Shown: positions 34,743-46,345, counted from the first letter of the stretch. The stretch: DNA of 64,000 nucleotides from Timema cristinae (GCA_039000515.1 JBCFYV010000012.1:113297883-113361882), one strand, 5' to 3'. Notes: a model not told the origin generated them from the letters alone. Made by a program: numbers and translations.

Positions 34743-34887
34743 AACAGGTCAGTTTAGTACACAATGACGTCATTTTCCTCTTTCCTTCCGCCATTCTTCC
34801 CACCTTTCTCTCCAAGTATGAATATGTTAAAGAAGATCTAGCAACTTTTTATAGATGTTATACATATCCATTCATAAGAAAAACATG

Positions 34888-34930
34888 TATGTAGTGTATG
34901 TATGTATGTATTATGTATGTATGTATGTAA
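34888..34930. repeat. (ATGT)n microsatellite
   Basis: Tetranucleotide run with one interruption (tattatg). Confidence 0.9.
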
Positions 34931-34934
34931 TGTG

Positions 34935-36070
34935 AATACACTAATTTTTGAATAAATGACTGTCTTAAAGGCCTTTTTTCTTACTAAAATCCTACATATA
35001 TTATAATGCTATTAAGAAAAAAATTTATTTTAGATGTTAATTCTTGACAAAAACAATCTATATTATATTATTATTATATGTATATATATTATTATTATTA
35101 TTATTATTATATTCTCCTGTAGTAATTGTTATTATTTTGGTAGGATAGGCTAAATAAGTGAAATTTAATTAAAAAACATTCTAAAAGTGTTTTAAAGAAT
35201 TTTTTTCGTTTTAAATTCTGTATAAAGTACAAGTGCTCTTGATGTTAATAAATTTTCAAGTATAAAAGTTGGAAAAAAAAATACTTTAAGGGTTGGCTTT
35301 ATTAAATTTCTTGGCGGTACCTGCCTTTAAGAAGGCTAAGTTGAAAAACATTTTAAAAATTATTAGAGAACTTATTTTCTGATGATAAAGTTAGTTTTTC
35401 TTTTAAAATTTGATTCTTTCAATGCTAGAATTACCTTCTTCTATCTTCTATCCATGTATATCAATTAACTGAAGAGTTGTCTGTCTGTCTGTCTGTCATG
35501 ACCATTGCGTGATATTTATCGCAAGCAGAAGTCTAAAATTTTAAAATTAGTGGCCCCTGTATACAAAAATGTGCATCTCAAAGCTGGAATTTAAAAATTT
35601 TAACCAAGTTTTTCTTTAAATTTACTAAAAATTGAACGTATAACCCGAACGGGTAGTAAGACGCGGTGCTAAGTATAATTATAATAATAATTATTATTAT
35701 TATTAAAAACTGGGTAGGAAGAAATAAAATGAAGAGATTTTTTTTCTGTATATTGGAAGCGAAGAGGTTGTTGCCCCTGGTAGCTACACAATGCATTGCG
35801 TGGTTACCCGGGGCAGCGCTTGGTACTTCTGCTAGTACGTATATAAAAACAAGTTGATGGCTGTTACTCTTTCACACAAAATCTACTCCACCGATAGTTC
35901 TAAAATTTCGTGTGAATCTAACTCAGACGTTCCGGTTAACATATGGGGTAGTTAAAATGTACGTCCGCCATTTTATTTCAACTGGGTCGAAAACCTGTTC
36001 CATTTTTCCGGGAGCCTCACGCCTTGGACCGCACGCGGTGTGTGTGTGTTATATTATATATATATCTCAC
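34935..36070. other. Intron sequence with microsatellites and a SINE tail
   Basis: Contains TAT/ATT runs (35065-35110, 35685-35705), a GTCT run (35480-35500) and an isolated SINE A/B tail at 35636-35672 (CGTATAACCCGAACGGGTAG, then TAAGACGCGGTGCTAA). The segment 35750-35850 looks transposon-derived (TACACAATGCATTGCGTGG) but is unclassified. Confidence 0.5.
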
Positions 36071-36214
36071 CTCGTCCTCCCCGAAGGTGGGCGAAGCGGA
36101 CTCATCAGCGGCCACGGAGAGTAGACTGGGCGTGTGGGGTAGCGTGGAAGGGGCGTAGCTCCTGAGCCACTGGCGACTGCGGGGGGCCGGCCTGGGCCTG
36201 TGCCTGGTCAGGGT
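36071..36214 (-). CDS. iRhom exon E5: basic then acidic cytoplasmic segment
   Basis: The exon has 48 codons, phase 0 at both ends. The product starts TLTRHRPRPAPRSRQWLRSY and ends SASPTFGEDE. An arginine-rich start followed by an acidic end mirrors the GTFRRAQRRSFTP...EEDTTDFPDE region of vertebrate iRhom1. The acceptor is GTTCCAG; the donor is GAG|GTGAGA, running straight into a TA-rich tract. Assigned by phase, codon-like composition and position. Confidence 0.85.
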
Positions 36215-36734
36215 CTGGAACAAACACCACCAACATTTCTCCCATCAGTATCTCAAAGTAACAACAACAACAGAGCTGAACCTACTCCATCTACTGGTGG
36301 TAGCTAGGATGGCAAAGATACGTCGATTAAGAAAGTGTATTCATTTATTTAACATATCATATATAAATATAGTTTAAAAAAATTCTTTATTTTTTATTAA
36401 TTTATTCGATTATTTTGCTATTTCTATTAGTGCTATTTTCAACCACTAAGTAAAATATAAAATACACAGAACCAAAGCCAACTTAATACCATCGTTCCAT
36501 TTTGCCCAGACCAATTATCGGGGACAACCAATATATCGATGTAATTTGATTGATATATTATAGATATATACATCTTACAATATATCATATGATAAATATA
36601 TCGATAGATCAGGGGAAATTGCCAGCCCTTGTTGTGAATGATGCTGGAAGAAGATTTTTATTGCAGACATTGGTTGAGAGTCACTAATGTCCACCTGTGT
36701 GTAAATAATTACTATTAGTAATTATACTACGATC

Positions 36735-36866
36735 ACATCTGTGGTCAGAGTTCCTGGCTGGCTACAAATCCAGAGGTCCCGGGTTCAATCCCCGGACTTC
36801 CAAAGCTTTCTGTGAAACAGTTAGTCTGGAATGGGTTCAATCCCAGTCAGGTCCCCCTAAAGATGT
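36735..36866 (+). mobile_element. SINE family D, 5' part
   Basis: CTGTGGTCAGAGTTCCTGGC, then AGGTCCCGGGTTCAATCCCC (B box) and AAAGCTTTCTGTGAAACAGT, matching 7144-7250. It is cut by, or abuts, the hAT-like element that starts at 36875. Confidence 0.6.
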
Positions 36867-37559
36867 TACTAAACCACTAGTTTCCAACCTTTGCTAGGGT
36901 TTTACCTCAATTTACGTTTTTGAGATCATCACGACTTTTTGATAACCTACAAGCGTTCATATCCAAGTTTTTAAAATATTATTTTCATTTAATCTTACTA
37001 CCCGTACGGGCTCCACCCATTTAATTACACTTGGGAGGGGTGGGGGGTGGGAAGGAGGTAGGTAGAATTGAGAGGAAATTAACATACTTTTTTTTGCATG
37101 GAGGGAAAAGGGAGAAACCATTTAGGTAAAGTCACACACAGTATACCCAAAGAGAAATTGAATCCTGACCTACCCATCACCGAAAAACTAAACTAGCGTA
37201 TCGTTAATCCCACGTGCTTGATTTAATTACTATAACTTACTTATATAGTAATTATACATATGTGTTTCAAAAGATAATCAACGATCCCAGTGGATGCTTT
37301 GTAAGTTATTCTAGTAAAACCACTCGCCCGAACATGAGACTACTCCAGACAGAGAGCAACTGTCAGAGTGAGTAACAAAAAGGAACCAAACAATAATTTA
37401 AACACTTTTCATCCGCTTACACTTTTATTGAAATTTAACACCTTCATATAGTCATTATAATCATTTTGTAAAATAAACGTAAAGCTATAACCTCAACCAG
37501 CATTGCGGTCCCACCCGAATCATGTCGCGACCCCCAGGTTGGAAGCCACTGCACTAAAC
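36867..37559 (-). mobile_element. hAT-like non-autonomous element, copy 2, with TSD
   Basis: Termini: plus-strand CACTAGTTTCCAACCTTTGC at 36875 and minus-strand CAGTGGCTTCCAACCTGGGG ending at 37551. The flanking 8-mers tactaaac (36867-36874) and cactaaac (37552-37559) match at seven of eight positions, as expected of the 8-bp hAT duplication. The element carries a SINE A body (36985-37215) at the same place as copy 1. Confidence 0.82.
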
Positions 37560-37944
37560 AGTATCTGGGGTATTTATTTGTCTAGGAAACGCCGTGAGGT
37601 AGCATGGATAGGCAACTCTAAGTACGTCCCCGTGTTGAAGACTAGGAACAAGCAGGGGCTTGGAGCTCCACCGAACAACACACTAACACACATATTTACC
37701 TCCAAGCTAGTCTCCAAATTAACGAGTGAACATTCGTTAGAATAACCCTAGAAATAGTTATAGAGTGATAACATACGACTTAGAGGTTAACAAAAGGAAT
37801 AAACATCTGCCATAAGTTTGACAAGCAGGGGAAAAACAATTTATTTTGTAATTTGTAGTTTGTTCAGCAAACATACTATTTTATCTTCCATTACACTAAT
37901 CTGATAAAAAGATGAAAGGTATAGTTTGGAAAAAATATACCAGC

Positions 37945-38050
37945 ATTTGTATGAAAAAGAGCGGGAAAACCATTTAGGAAGAAATAAAAAAACCTCAGTA
38001 TATGAATGGCAGATTCGAACCCCATCATCGTCAAACTAATCTTGACGTCT
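37945..38050 (-). mobile_element. SINE family A, partial
   Basis: GCATTTGTATGAAAAAGAGC, then GGCAGATTCGAACCCCATCA (B box) in plus orientation. Head and tail eroded. Confidence 0.55.
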
Positions 38051-38344
38051 AATTTGTTAGTCACAAGGGCTATTGTCTAGCGGCTTGATCTAAGAATTAG
38101 GGGAGAAGAACGTAAATAGAGCAAGTGCACCTACATTTGTGTGTAAAGAGAACGGGGAGACCACAACGATAGATACCCTAAGGAAAACTAGCGTTAAGTC
38201 ATTAATCTTAGAGAACACGCCTATCAATTTGTGTGTGTGTTTGTGTGAGGGGTGGGGTGGGGGGTTGGATTACATTTTGTGTATTATTTTATTTTAATAT
38301 TACTACTAACACAAGGATTACTGGCTTGTTAATTCGAATAGAAA

Positions 38345-38500
38345 TGTATCCGCATTAGCATTTAAAGGGAATGGGCACGTGCTAAAACAAACAACACCCA
38401 CTGTTACACCCGGCCGAGATTCGAACCTAAGTCTTCTCCCCATTGTACATCGGTTGTCCCGTGATTAATGGTAAGACTCTCCCGCCTAACACCTGCGCGT
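38345..38500 (-). mobile_element. SINE family A, partial
   Basis: TATCCGCATTAGCATTTAAA, then CCCGGCCGAGATTCGAACCT (B box), then GGTAAGACTCTCCCGCC in plus orientation. Confidence 0.6.
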
Positions 38501-38799
38501 GTCCACGATGACAGGGATCGATGAACGGTTGTCAACCCTCGACTAATTGAGTCGCGCAGGGCCGGTCTGGAGCTGAGTCACTAATTGTAGTGGTCTCGTC
38601 TATCGCCGGTGTTGTCTGTTCGGGGGAAGAACGGGGCAAGTTATACCTGGAGAGAAAGAGAGAGTATCAGAAGCGCACAAGGTATATTGCGCATGAAAAA
38701 TACACGCACCATTGCTTGTAGTCTTTGGGACCCATTTGATAATACCCAACCTAACCTAACCTATCCTAGCCCTGTAGTTTATTATTTTATTGTAATTGT

Positions 38800-39285
38800 A
38801 GTAAGGAGATAAGTGTCCTTGAAGTGTCCTTGAAGTGTTGTAGAAGGAGTACGTTGTACCCTTTGTCACACACAGCAGAAACAGGGACATTGAATGTAAG
38901 AGAGACTAGGAAAGTGGGCATGGGAATGAAGTTTGTGATGAATATGTCCCAAGGAGAAACAATATTAGGAATTAAGTCATCCGGGAAAGAGTGGGGAACA
39001 TGAGATAGTAGAGAAAGCAAGACTGAGATGGTAAGGGCTTGTGATGAGGATGGAGAAGAAGAGGATGTCAAATAAAATTATGGAGATGGAGTATGCAGAG
39101 TAAAAACTGGAAGGGATACCAAACTAAAGATGGGAGGCGAAGAAAACAGAAAGTGTGCATATGAAAAGAGAATAATGGAAGCAATAAAGGAGGAAGAGTC
39201 GTGGAAGGATAAATGAAGATGAGGGCAATTTACTGAACTGACCCGGCCACAGGTTGGTAACAGGTGACGATGATGATGATATAAA
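38800..39285 (+). mobile_element. LINE 3' end, longest copy here
   Basis: CAGAAACAGGGACATTGAAT opens the same segment as 0.8 kb; GAAAGCAAGACTGAGATGGT is the source of the 62-bp satellite unit; the end is CTGACCCGGCCACAGGTTGG followed by a GAT tail. Frames are broken by indels, so this is a dead copy. In the E4-E5 intron. Confidence 0.78.
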
Positions 39286-39289
39286 TAGT

Positions 39290-40135
39290 TTGTAATGATA
39301 TGGAATCATATATATCAATAATTTTATTATTCGCACTTTTATTCAAAATTACGATATTTTAAATGAGAGCGGGTAGTAAGATTTATTTGTGTTGAGTTGT
39401 TAAGTTTCAAGGTATGGAGACATCCTCCTACGTCTCTGTTTAAAAAGATAAACGCAGTTTTATGGACAGAAACGCACCTGGATGACCACACCTTTTTTTC
39501 TTTTAGGAAGTTTCGAGAAGGAAATGTCGCTTGATATACCCCTTCAGGGTAGGCATCTCTTCACTTTCCTTCCTGACGAGGAGCCGTGTAGGTAGAGTCT
39601 ATGACATCTTAATCTGTGTTCTAAATCTCACGTGTCGGGAATTATCATGTATATAAAGTAATAGTCGGGCTTTTATTATAATCTACAACGTGTGAAATAT
39701 CTAGCAAAAAACGTTTATCTACTTAAAATAAAACTAACTATAAAACACCAGAACTTTTAATTTATAAAATAAGACATCATCCCTTTTTAATTATTATAAT
39801 ACAGAACAGCAAACATGGATCCAATTCAATCGTTATTTCAAATGTCACGCTAATGGTGGCGTACAAACATTAATATATCAAGCTAGCTCTTTTAAACGTT
39901 ACAAGTTAAGCTATTGATTACAACACATGTTTGCCATGTTGCCACGTTATGACTTTTGATATGAGGTTTCTTTATCTCTCTTGTGCTCTTTCTATGTTCT
40001 CCGGCCCATCTGGACGGGGGTGTGACGGAGGGGCAGTAAGATCTGGCTCTTATTGGTTGGGAGGAACAGAAGAAACTTATTTTCAATATAAACTATAAGA
40101 TAAAAATAATTTAACTTTATTATTAGTATATTCTG
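39290..40135. other. Intron sequence, nothing recognised
   Basis: No repeat family or coding segment identified. Confidence 0.45.
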
Positions 40136-40137
40136 TA

Positions 40138-40362
40138 AATCTAAAAATGACACCTGGACACGGGAATCAAACCAGGGACCTTTGACTTAGTAAGCCGATG
40201 ATATAACCACTGATCTGTCCAAGAGTCGTCCCGTTCTCAGGGCCATTCTTCGCTCGTATTATAAGGCAGAGTCTGTGATGGACGCGAATAGGTTGTTATA
40301 GCATTGTAATATTAAGTATGTGGTCCCAGGTTCTATTCCTGTGTCCAGGCATCATTAAAAAA
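40138..40362. mobile_element. Inverted pair of tRNA-like SINE heads
   Basis: Left: TGACACCTGGACACGGGAAT, then CAAACCAGGGACC. Right: TGGTCCCAGGTTCTATTCCT, then GTGTCCAGGCATCATT, its imperfect reverse complement. The inner part of the left half matches 54425-54535. Either two opposed insertions or a foldback element. Confidence 0.55.
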
Positions 40363-41154
40363 AAAGAATAAGATTTTCTGATTCAGCTATGGCCGTGATT
40401 AACAAATTTAATAGCTTGGCTATCCAATCCATTGTATTATTATTGTTATTTTATAGGAATTGACGGGATCTATCAAAAGTGAAAGCTGCAGAATACACGA
40501 CCTGACGGATGAATAGGCCTACGTGAAAATAGATCTAGTAATTTTTTCTATCTGAGGATATGTCCATTCTCAATCAAATTGAGAGACATTTAGGAGATTT
40601 TGGGGGTTTTTGTGCAAATATATCGTACAGCTAAATCTATTTTTGTATAAAACCTCAACCACATTTTCATTATATCGGGAACCTCATTATAATAGCGGCC
40701 ATACATTCACCAACTTAACGTAAATTATGTAATTATTATATATTATATATATCCACAAGTATATTTGAATGTTGGGGACATTCCCCCCCCCCCCCTCAGT
40801 TCTTTACAAACAGAACAAAATAACAAACGAGGAACGCGCCGCCGCTAATGTCAGAGGTGTGTAGGACGGTAGGCCAGTAGGTCAACTTGAGCTCACTCGG
40901 GTTCGGTGTTAATGTGTTTCCCTTGTAGCTAATATGTCACGCCACCCCTGAAAGGCACGCCACCAGACATGCACGCTTCCCCTCTTTCCCCTCCATGGCA
41001 GGAACTAAGGGGGGGGGGGGGGTAATTTTCCTAAGGTTTGCCCAGCCAACTTTTTTTTCTTTTAATATGGGGCTATTTTAAAGAGCACTTTCTGAACCTA
41101 TTGCTTATTTCAACACACGACTTACAAACTTACTTTTTTTTTCTTCCTAGCATT

Positions 41155-41372
41155 TTGTCTTACTACCCGTTCGGGTAATACGCTTATGAATTAAGGGATT
41201 AGGGGGGTTTATATTTATAGGAAGTGTACCCGCATTTGCGTGAAAAACCATTTTGGAAAAACCACCCTCAGTACATCCGACTGAGATTCGAATCTCGATC
41301 GCCCTGTCAACGGCAGACAAGTCTACTACTACTAGAGCAACGCCTTAGACCATGCGTTCACCCAAGCATGTT
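41155..41372 (-). mobile_element. SINE family A copy
   Basis: Tail TCTTACTACCCGTTCGGGTA, body GGAAGTGTACCCGCATTTGC, B box GAGATTCGAATCTCGATC, head GCAACGCCTTAGACCATGCG in plus orientation. Well preserved. Confidence 0.85.
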
Positions 41373-41451
41373 TACAAACTTACTTAACTCTAGAACAACC
41401 CGCAATGGAAGGATCGCGAGTTAAATGTCACCTTCATCTAGCTTGGTTACC

Positions 41452-41684
41452 CCGTTTCAGTGGTCGAATGGTGTAAGGCGTCACTCTCGCAGTAGACTGG
41501 ATCGCCAATGACGGTGAGATTTGAGGTTCGAATCCTGGTCGTATGTATACAACGTGTTTCTTTTTTCGACTTTTTCTCTTCACAAAACTTTATAAATTAT
41601 TATATTTATAATCCTTAGTCCTACAGTGTTGATTAAATGCGTATAGTCGGACGGGTAGTAAGACGCGGAGCGAAATAAAAGCAA
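41452..41684 (+). mobile_element. SINE family A copy
   Basis: Head CAGTGGTCGAATGGTGTAAG, B box GAGGTTCGAATCCTGG, tail CGGACGGGTAGTAAGACGCG. The middle of the body is diverged. Confidence 0.8.
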
Positions 41685-41694
41685 CACTTAAGGA

Positions 41695-41805
41695 CAGACA
41701 AAACATCCAGTATCCCGACCGTTAACTCATCAATATGTACTTCAAACAATGATTAAAAAAAGTCTGCCACACCAGGAATGGAACCTGCGACCCTTAATCA
41801 GGGGT
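41695..41805 (-). mobile_element. SINE family C, partial
   Basis: ACAAAACATCCAGTATCCCG and CCACACCAGGAATGGAACCT in plus orientation match the inner part of the 5.6 kb copy. It lies head-on with the next copy. Confidence 0.55.
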
Positions 41806-41904
41806 GGACTGTAAAGTTCCAAAGGACCTGGGACTACAAATATGACAAATCCTTTATATACATTCATACACACCCCTGAAGCCATGTTAAAGTGTGAGTA
41901 AAGT

Positions 41905-42195
41905 TTTTATCTGACACCTTATTTAGAGTGTCTGTCTACTGAACTAGGAGTTTCGTGTTCGATTCCTGGCATAGCCAAAAAAAAAAATTAACATTAGTGA
42001 CATGTGGGTTTACCCTTTCACAGTGATGGATTAACGGCTGGGGACTGGATGTTGTGTTGGTCCTAGTCTTCAGTTATAAGATAAGACATATGAAGCTACG
42101 AAAGGTCTAGCAAGCCGGTAATGGAAAAATTATGGCTTATGCATAAAAAAACTGAAACAGGCCACAGACTGGAATCAATAATAGATGTAAATGCT
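41905..42195 (+). mobile_element. SINE family C copy
   Basis: Head CTGACACCTTATTTAGAGTG, B box GTGTTCGATTCCTGGC, body GGGTTTACCCTTTCACAGTG, 3' end AACAGGCCACAGACTGGAAT. The 3' end again matches the LINE terminus. Confidence 0.8.
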
Positions 42196-42638
42196 AATTC
42201 TTAATTAGTAAATTTAATCTTTAGCCCATTCCAGCTACATTATCTATGATTATGTTACTATTAATCTACTACAGTCTACTGAAATAAACAAAAATGCTTC
42301 TAAATTGTTAAACGACGGGAGTCTAATTTTTAAATACTTAAGTTTGTAAAATTAATGCTCCTCCACCCATTACTTGCGTATATTACAAAAATGGTAACAG
42401 TCTGTATTAACTAAATATGTTGTTTACCCTTTGATTTAAGAAATTGTTTATAAACAACACCAAGAAATAACAAATTGGATGTATTCTGGTACGCTTCAGG
42501 CTTACTCGTGGAAACTTTTGATTAGAAGTGAATAGAAACAATTATTTTAAATTGAAGTGATAGCTTTACTTTAGTTTTAAAAATGTGTAGTAGTTGAATT
42601 AAGAACGAAAAATCGCCTTTTAGATATGGTGCTTAAGA

Positions 42639-43219
42639 GGACAGTAACTTACCACCGTACCAGAGATAGTTCTCTCCCCCACGGATAGATAGTGTTAGTG
42701 TAAGAGGGAGTCACTTACTACCGTACCAGATATAGTTCTCTTCCCCACGGATAGATAGTGCTAGTGTAAGAGGGACAGTCATCAACGTACCAGAGATTAG
42801 TTATTTTCCCCACGATGATAGTGCTAGTGTAAGAGGGACAGTCATCAACGTACCAGAGATAGTTTTCCCCCGGATAGATAGTGCTAGTGTAAGAGGACAG
42901 TCATCAACGTACCAGAGATAGTTATTTTCCCCACGGATAGATAGTGCTAGTGTAAGAGGAAGTCATCAACGTACCAGAGATAGTTATTTTCCCCACTGAT
43001 AGATAGTGCTAGTGTAAGAGGGACAGTCATCAACGTACCAGAGATAGTTATTTTCCCCACTGATAGATAGTGCTAGTGTAAGAGGGACAGTCATCAACGT
43101 ACCAGAGATAGTATTTTCCCCACTGATTGATAGAGCTAGTGTAAGAGGGCACATCAACCCGAATCGTCCAGAGATATTTGGCAGTCTTCTCCTCACGATA
43201 ATAGTGCTATGTCAACTAC
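42639..43219 (-). repeat. 62-65-bp array rooted at the E4 donor, about 9 units
   Basis: On the minus strand the unit runs GTTGATGACTGTCCCTCTTA, CACTAGCACTATCTATCAGT, GGGGAAAATAACTATCTCTG, GTAC. The sequence right after the E4 donor is a diverged first unit. The two units farthest from the exon contain GGTAAGTTAC and AGTAAGTGAC at the place equivalent to the donor. One-base losses are frequent among units. Confidence 0.88.
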
Positions 43220-43361
43220 CGCCGACGACGCCAGTCCTCCGAAGGTCATCTTGCGACGGACTCTTTCCGCCGCACGAGGCTCACTCCAACGTGAGTCTGA
43301 GCGCTTCAGTCGAGTCCCGCCCTTGGGCCGAAGGGAGTACGTCGGGTCGCGACTCCCGGGA
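43220..43361 (-). CDS. iRhom exon E4: RRKMTFGGLASSA motif
   Basis: The exon has 142 nt: one base, then 47 codons. The product starts PGSRDPTYSLRPKGGTRLKR, continues SDSRWSEPRAAERVRRKMTF and ends GGLASSA. The last part corresponds to the RESVAKMSFRAAAAL region of vertebrate iRhom1, probably a conserved phosphorylated cytoplasmic motif. The acceptor is TTGCAG. The donor as written is GCG|GTAGTT, but related units of the adjacent array carry GTAAGT at the matching place, so one A may be missing. The start phase does not fit E3, so an exon may be unseen between them. Confidence 0.82.
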
Positions 43362-44155
43362 CTGCAACAACAAAACGTGATATTTATAGGTCAGATTTAT
43401 ATCCGACCATAAATAATTTATCGATGATTTCTCATCACGTTTACAAAAACACATTTTATGTAAGGATTATTTTTTTAAATTGCCTCTATTGTCAGTAATG
43501 ACCTAAAGCTAACAAAATTGTCTTAAGATAGGACATATATGACAGCTAGAAAGACTTCTTGATATACTTCACGTAATCATACGTCAAGTCGTGTGATCTG
43601 CGTCTGTCGCTTTTGATAAATAGTATCAATACTTATAAAATAACACTTATAGTATAGTAAACTGTTATCAATATTGATCACAAAAAATATGTTTGTATTT
43701 TGTAAAAGGTGCTACAAATGTCAATTAGTAAGAAAATCAAGCTATATCTAATCTGACTTGAGAGGATTAAAAAAAAGTTTTCAACGGGATGAACAGGTAG
43801 TGGAAAGTAGGAGTTTAAAAAAAGTTAGAATCGTGGGAATTTCCCGATGTGTATCCATCGAATATCAAACCCCGACCTACCAAATCATCAAGGAGTATTT
43901 ACTGTTCAGCTAATCTTACCTGAAGGTAATGATGGTAGCTATTATATTACATTTTCTCTAGACATGAAGTAGTTAAAAAATTTACAACTTGATTACTATT
44001 TTTACCGGTTTTAAAATAAAATAATAAACACACTCCCCGAATCCTCGCGTTTTAACAATCAGGGATTTGGATAGTAGTTAGCGCTCTTGACGCTTAGTTC
44101 CTTAACACAAATCCCGTCAAGGGTGATTTCCTCTCTATAACAATTTTTAAAATTA
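43362..44155. other. E3-E4 intron sequence
   Basis: AT-rich. An exon with phase 0 at its start and two bases at its end is expected somewhere between 43.4 and 46.4 kb but none was convincingly identified. Confidence 0.4.
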
Positions 44156-44159
44156 ATCC

Positions 44160-44330
44160 TCCTGTATAAAAGGGTAGTTTTAGAAGAAGTGCACACACAT
44201 TATCAAGGAGAAGGAATGGTGAAACCACAGTGATAAATCACGCGTGGGATGTTGAATCGAGCCTCGACCGGATAATACAAGTATATCGCGAGTTTAACGC
44301 CTACGACAGCGTGTCCACCATTGAAGGCAA
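44160..44330 (-). mobile_element. SINE family A, partial and old
   Basis: GAAGTGCACACACATTATCA, then TGAATCGAGCCTCGACCGG, then CGAGTTTAACGCCTACGAC in plus orientation resemble the body, B box and head of family A. Confidence 0.45.
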
Positions 44331-44339
44331 AAAGTATTT

Positions 44340-44990
44340 TATGTGTGAGCATGAAATTCTGGATTATTATACAAATTATTAACTTTATTCACCTTTAAGA
44401 TAGACATTTAATTTAAATAATTATAAAATAAAATGTAATTTTTTGTCTCATAAATATTTTTTTTTTGTTAAATCTTACTGTATACTTATACATATTATGG
44501 AAGAAATCAACGCTATACAATTAAATATATATGAAAGGCAAGGCTTGGAGAAGAAAATATAAAAATAAAACCTAAATCAAGGAAGAGAAGGAAAGGATTT
44601 AATAAAAAAAATCAAACATAATAATATATATATATATATATAAATTGAATCGAAAATAGTGGAGGTGGGATGAATTGGACTAGAAAATTTCAGATTTAAG
44701 TGTGGGAAGGGTGAGTGGGTGGTTAATAAAACAACTCCGTGCGTGGGGGGTGTCTGGGACAGTTGATACACGCCAACCGCCATCTTGGAAACCAATTGAA
44801 TCTGGCAGTCGATCAAATACTCCTCATGATATCACCTCAAAAGTAATTCCTGTTTGAATAAGGTTTTTATTAATATAAACCGTTTAGCTTCATCGCGTGA
44901 AAGAATACACAGGAATTTCAACTTTAATGACAAGAAATGAGAATGTGTTTAGTTACACACAGGACCTTATGTCCAATCTTTTTTATTATT
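44340..44990. other. Intron sequence, AT-rich
   Basis: Short AT microsatellite at 44624-44642. The ORF at 44577-44816 (minus) has no domain. Confidence 0.45.
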
Positions 44991-44994
44991 TTAA

Positions 44995-45225
44995 GCACCA
45001 CGTCTATTATAACCCGTTCAGGCTGTACACATGTGTATAAATAATACTAATGTGTTAGTGATGAGTAAAGTTGAATTTTAGAGAGGTGTACCCGCATTTG
45101 CGCGGAAAGAGAGTGTAAAACCATTTATTTCAACCTATCCTGATTCAAACCCTGATAATCTCACCATCAGCGGCCCTGTTGCTTGAGAGAGAGACGCCTC
45201 ATGATGTAGTGGTCAGAGCCACTGA
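44995..45225 (-). mobile_element. SINE family A copy
   Basis: Tail AGCACCACGTCTATTATAAC, body GTGTACCCGCATTTGCGCGG, B box TGATTCAAACCCTGAT, head GAGAGACGCCTCATGATGTA in plus orientation. Confidence 0.75.
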
Positions 45226-45560
45226 ATTATGACCTAGTGGTCCGGGTTCGATTCGCGGTTCGTACCTTTGTCATTTTTTTCGAAAGTGGAACTACCCCAA
45301 AGGTCATCAGGGTTTGGTTTATTAGTATTATGTTGGGTTTAAGTGTTTCTACTGGTTCCACACCCTCATAATCACTATCCTCATATCATCGGGACATGGA
45401 AAGAGCCTCCATGGAAAGGATGTACGATTAGTACATTCGGGCGTCCCCTGGACAACGGTACATTAGTTCGGGCTGATCTTACCACTAGTGGGCTACGGAT
45501 GGTCTAGTCCAGATGCACTATTTATTATTACTATCATCATCATCATCATCATCATCAACT
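45190..45560 (+). mobile_element. SINE family D-like copy with CAT tail
   Basis: Head GTAGTGGTCAGAGCCACTGA, B box TGGTCCGGGTTCGATTCGCG, a body of about 250 bp ending in a run of nine ATC units (about 45532-45556). Confidence 0.55.
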
Positions 45561-45719
45561 GAATCATTTTCATCATTTGAATCTGAGGCCGTTATAGCTG
45601 AGTAGTCAAAGTGTAAAGGTTTTTAATATACCTGTTCAAACAATGAGTGTTATTTTAAATTTCCGTTCGAGTAAACTAATTTCTTAATTTTTTTACAATT
45701 TTTTTTATCAATTCCCCTA

Positions 45720-46085
45720 ACTGCCTACGTGAAGCGGTGCATACCAAATTTCGCAACTCCCAGCTATTCCTTGTTGCGGTTTCTATGAGAGGTTAATTTC
45801 AGGCAGAGCGGGCTATCAGCCCACCCACTCCATGAATTTCTACGAGCGAGCGAAAAAGAGCCTACACATTTTGCTGGGAAAGGTATTTACACATACCTTC
45901 AAGGGTTATTTTATATGCCACAATTGACATGGGAGAGATGGCTTTACTTCCGATCCGAAGGAAGTTGTGCTACGGATTTTTAAAGCCCAAGAAAAATCTG
46001 TCGACCCCGGCTGGGTTTGAACCCACAAACATTTGGTACTGAGACGCGATCATTTTGCCCCAAGACCACTGAGGTCGACCAAATT
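45720..46085 (-). mobile_element. Unclassified tRNA-headed repeat
   Basis: On the minus strand, CGACCTCAGTGGTCTTGGGG and GTGGGTTCAAACCCAGCC look like A and B boxes. The body contains GTGCTACGGATTTTTAAAGC (plus). A single copy here, so the boundaries are guesses. Confidence 0.45.
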
Positions 46086-46224
46086 ATTACATGATGTGGC
46101 GAATTTCAGTTATTATTCGCCACATCTGTGGCTACATTGAAAATTATATCACCCACCGTCCTACCATTAAATAAGTTATAAATGCACGTCAACACGAAGA
46201 TTATTGTCTAAACAAGTGATAATG

Positions 46225-46345
46225 AGGAGGGTAGTTTTGATAAAGAGCACCCGCATTAGCATGGAGGTATAGTCAAAACAAGACCACCTTCTAGTGTGAG
46301 CTAGAATCAAGGCGGCGGCGAGTCTAGCGTATCAGACCACTTGAC
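46225..46345 (-). mobile_element. SINE family A, partial
   Basis: AGAGCACCCGCATTAGCATG and GCGAGTCTAGCGTATCAGAC in plus orientation; the B box is destroyed. Just downstream of the E3 donor. Confidence 0.5.

Noticed and set aside
43920..43957. Possible 38-nt microexon with GTAAGA donor and CTAG acceptor that would fix the E3/E4 phase
   Set aside because: It fits the phase (0 in, 2 out) but encodes RKCNIIATIITF, AT-rich and unlike a disordered iRhom tail; the acceptor lacks a good pyrimidine tract. Worth only a check against cDNA.
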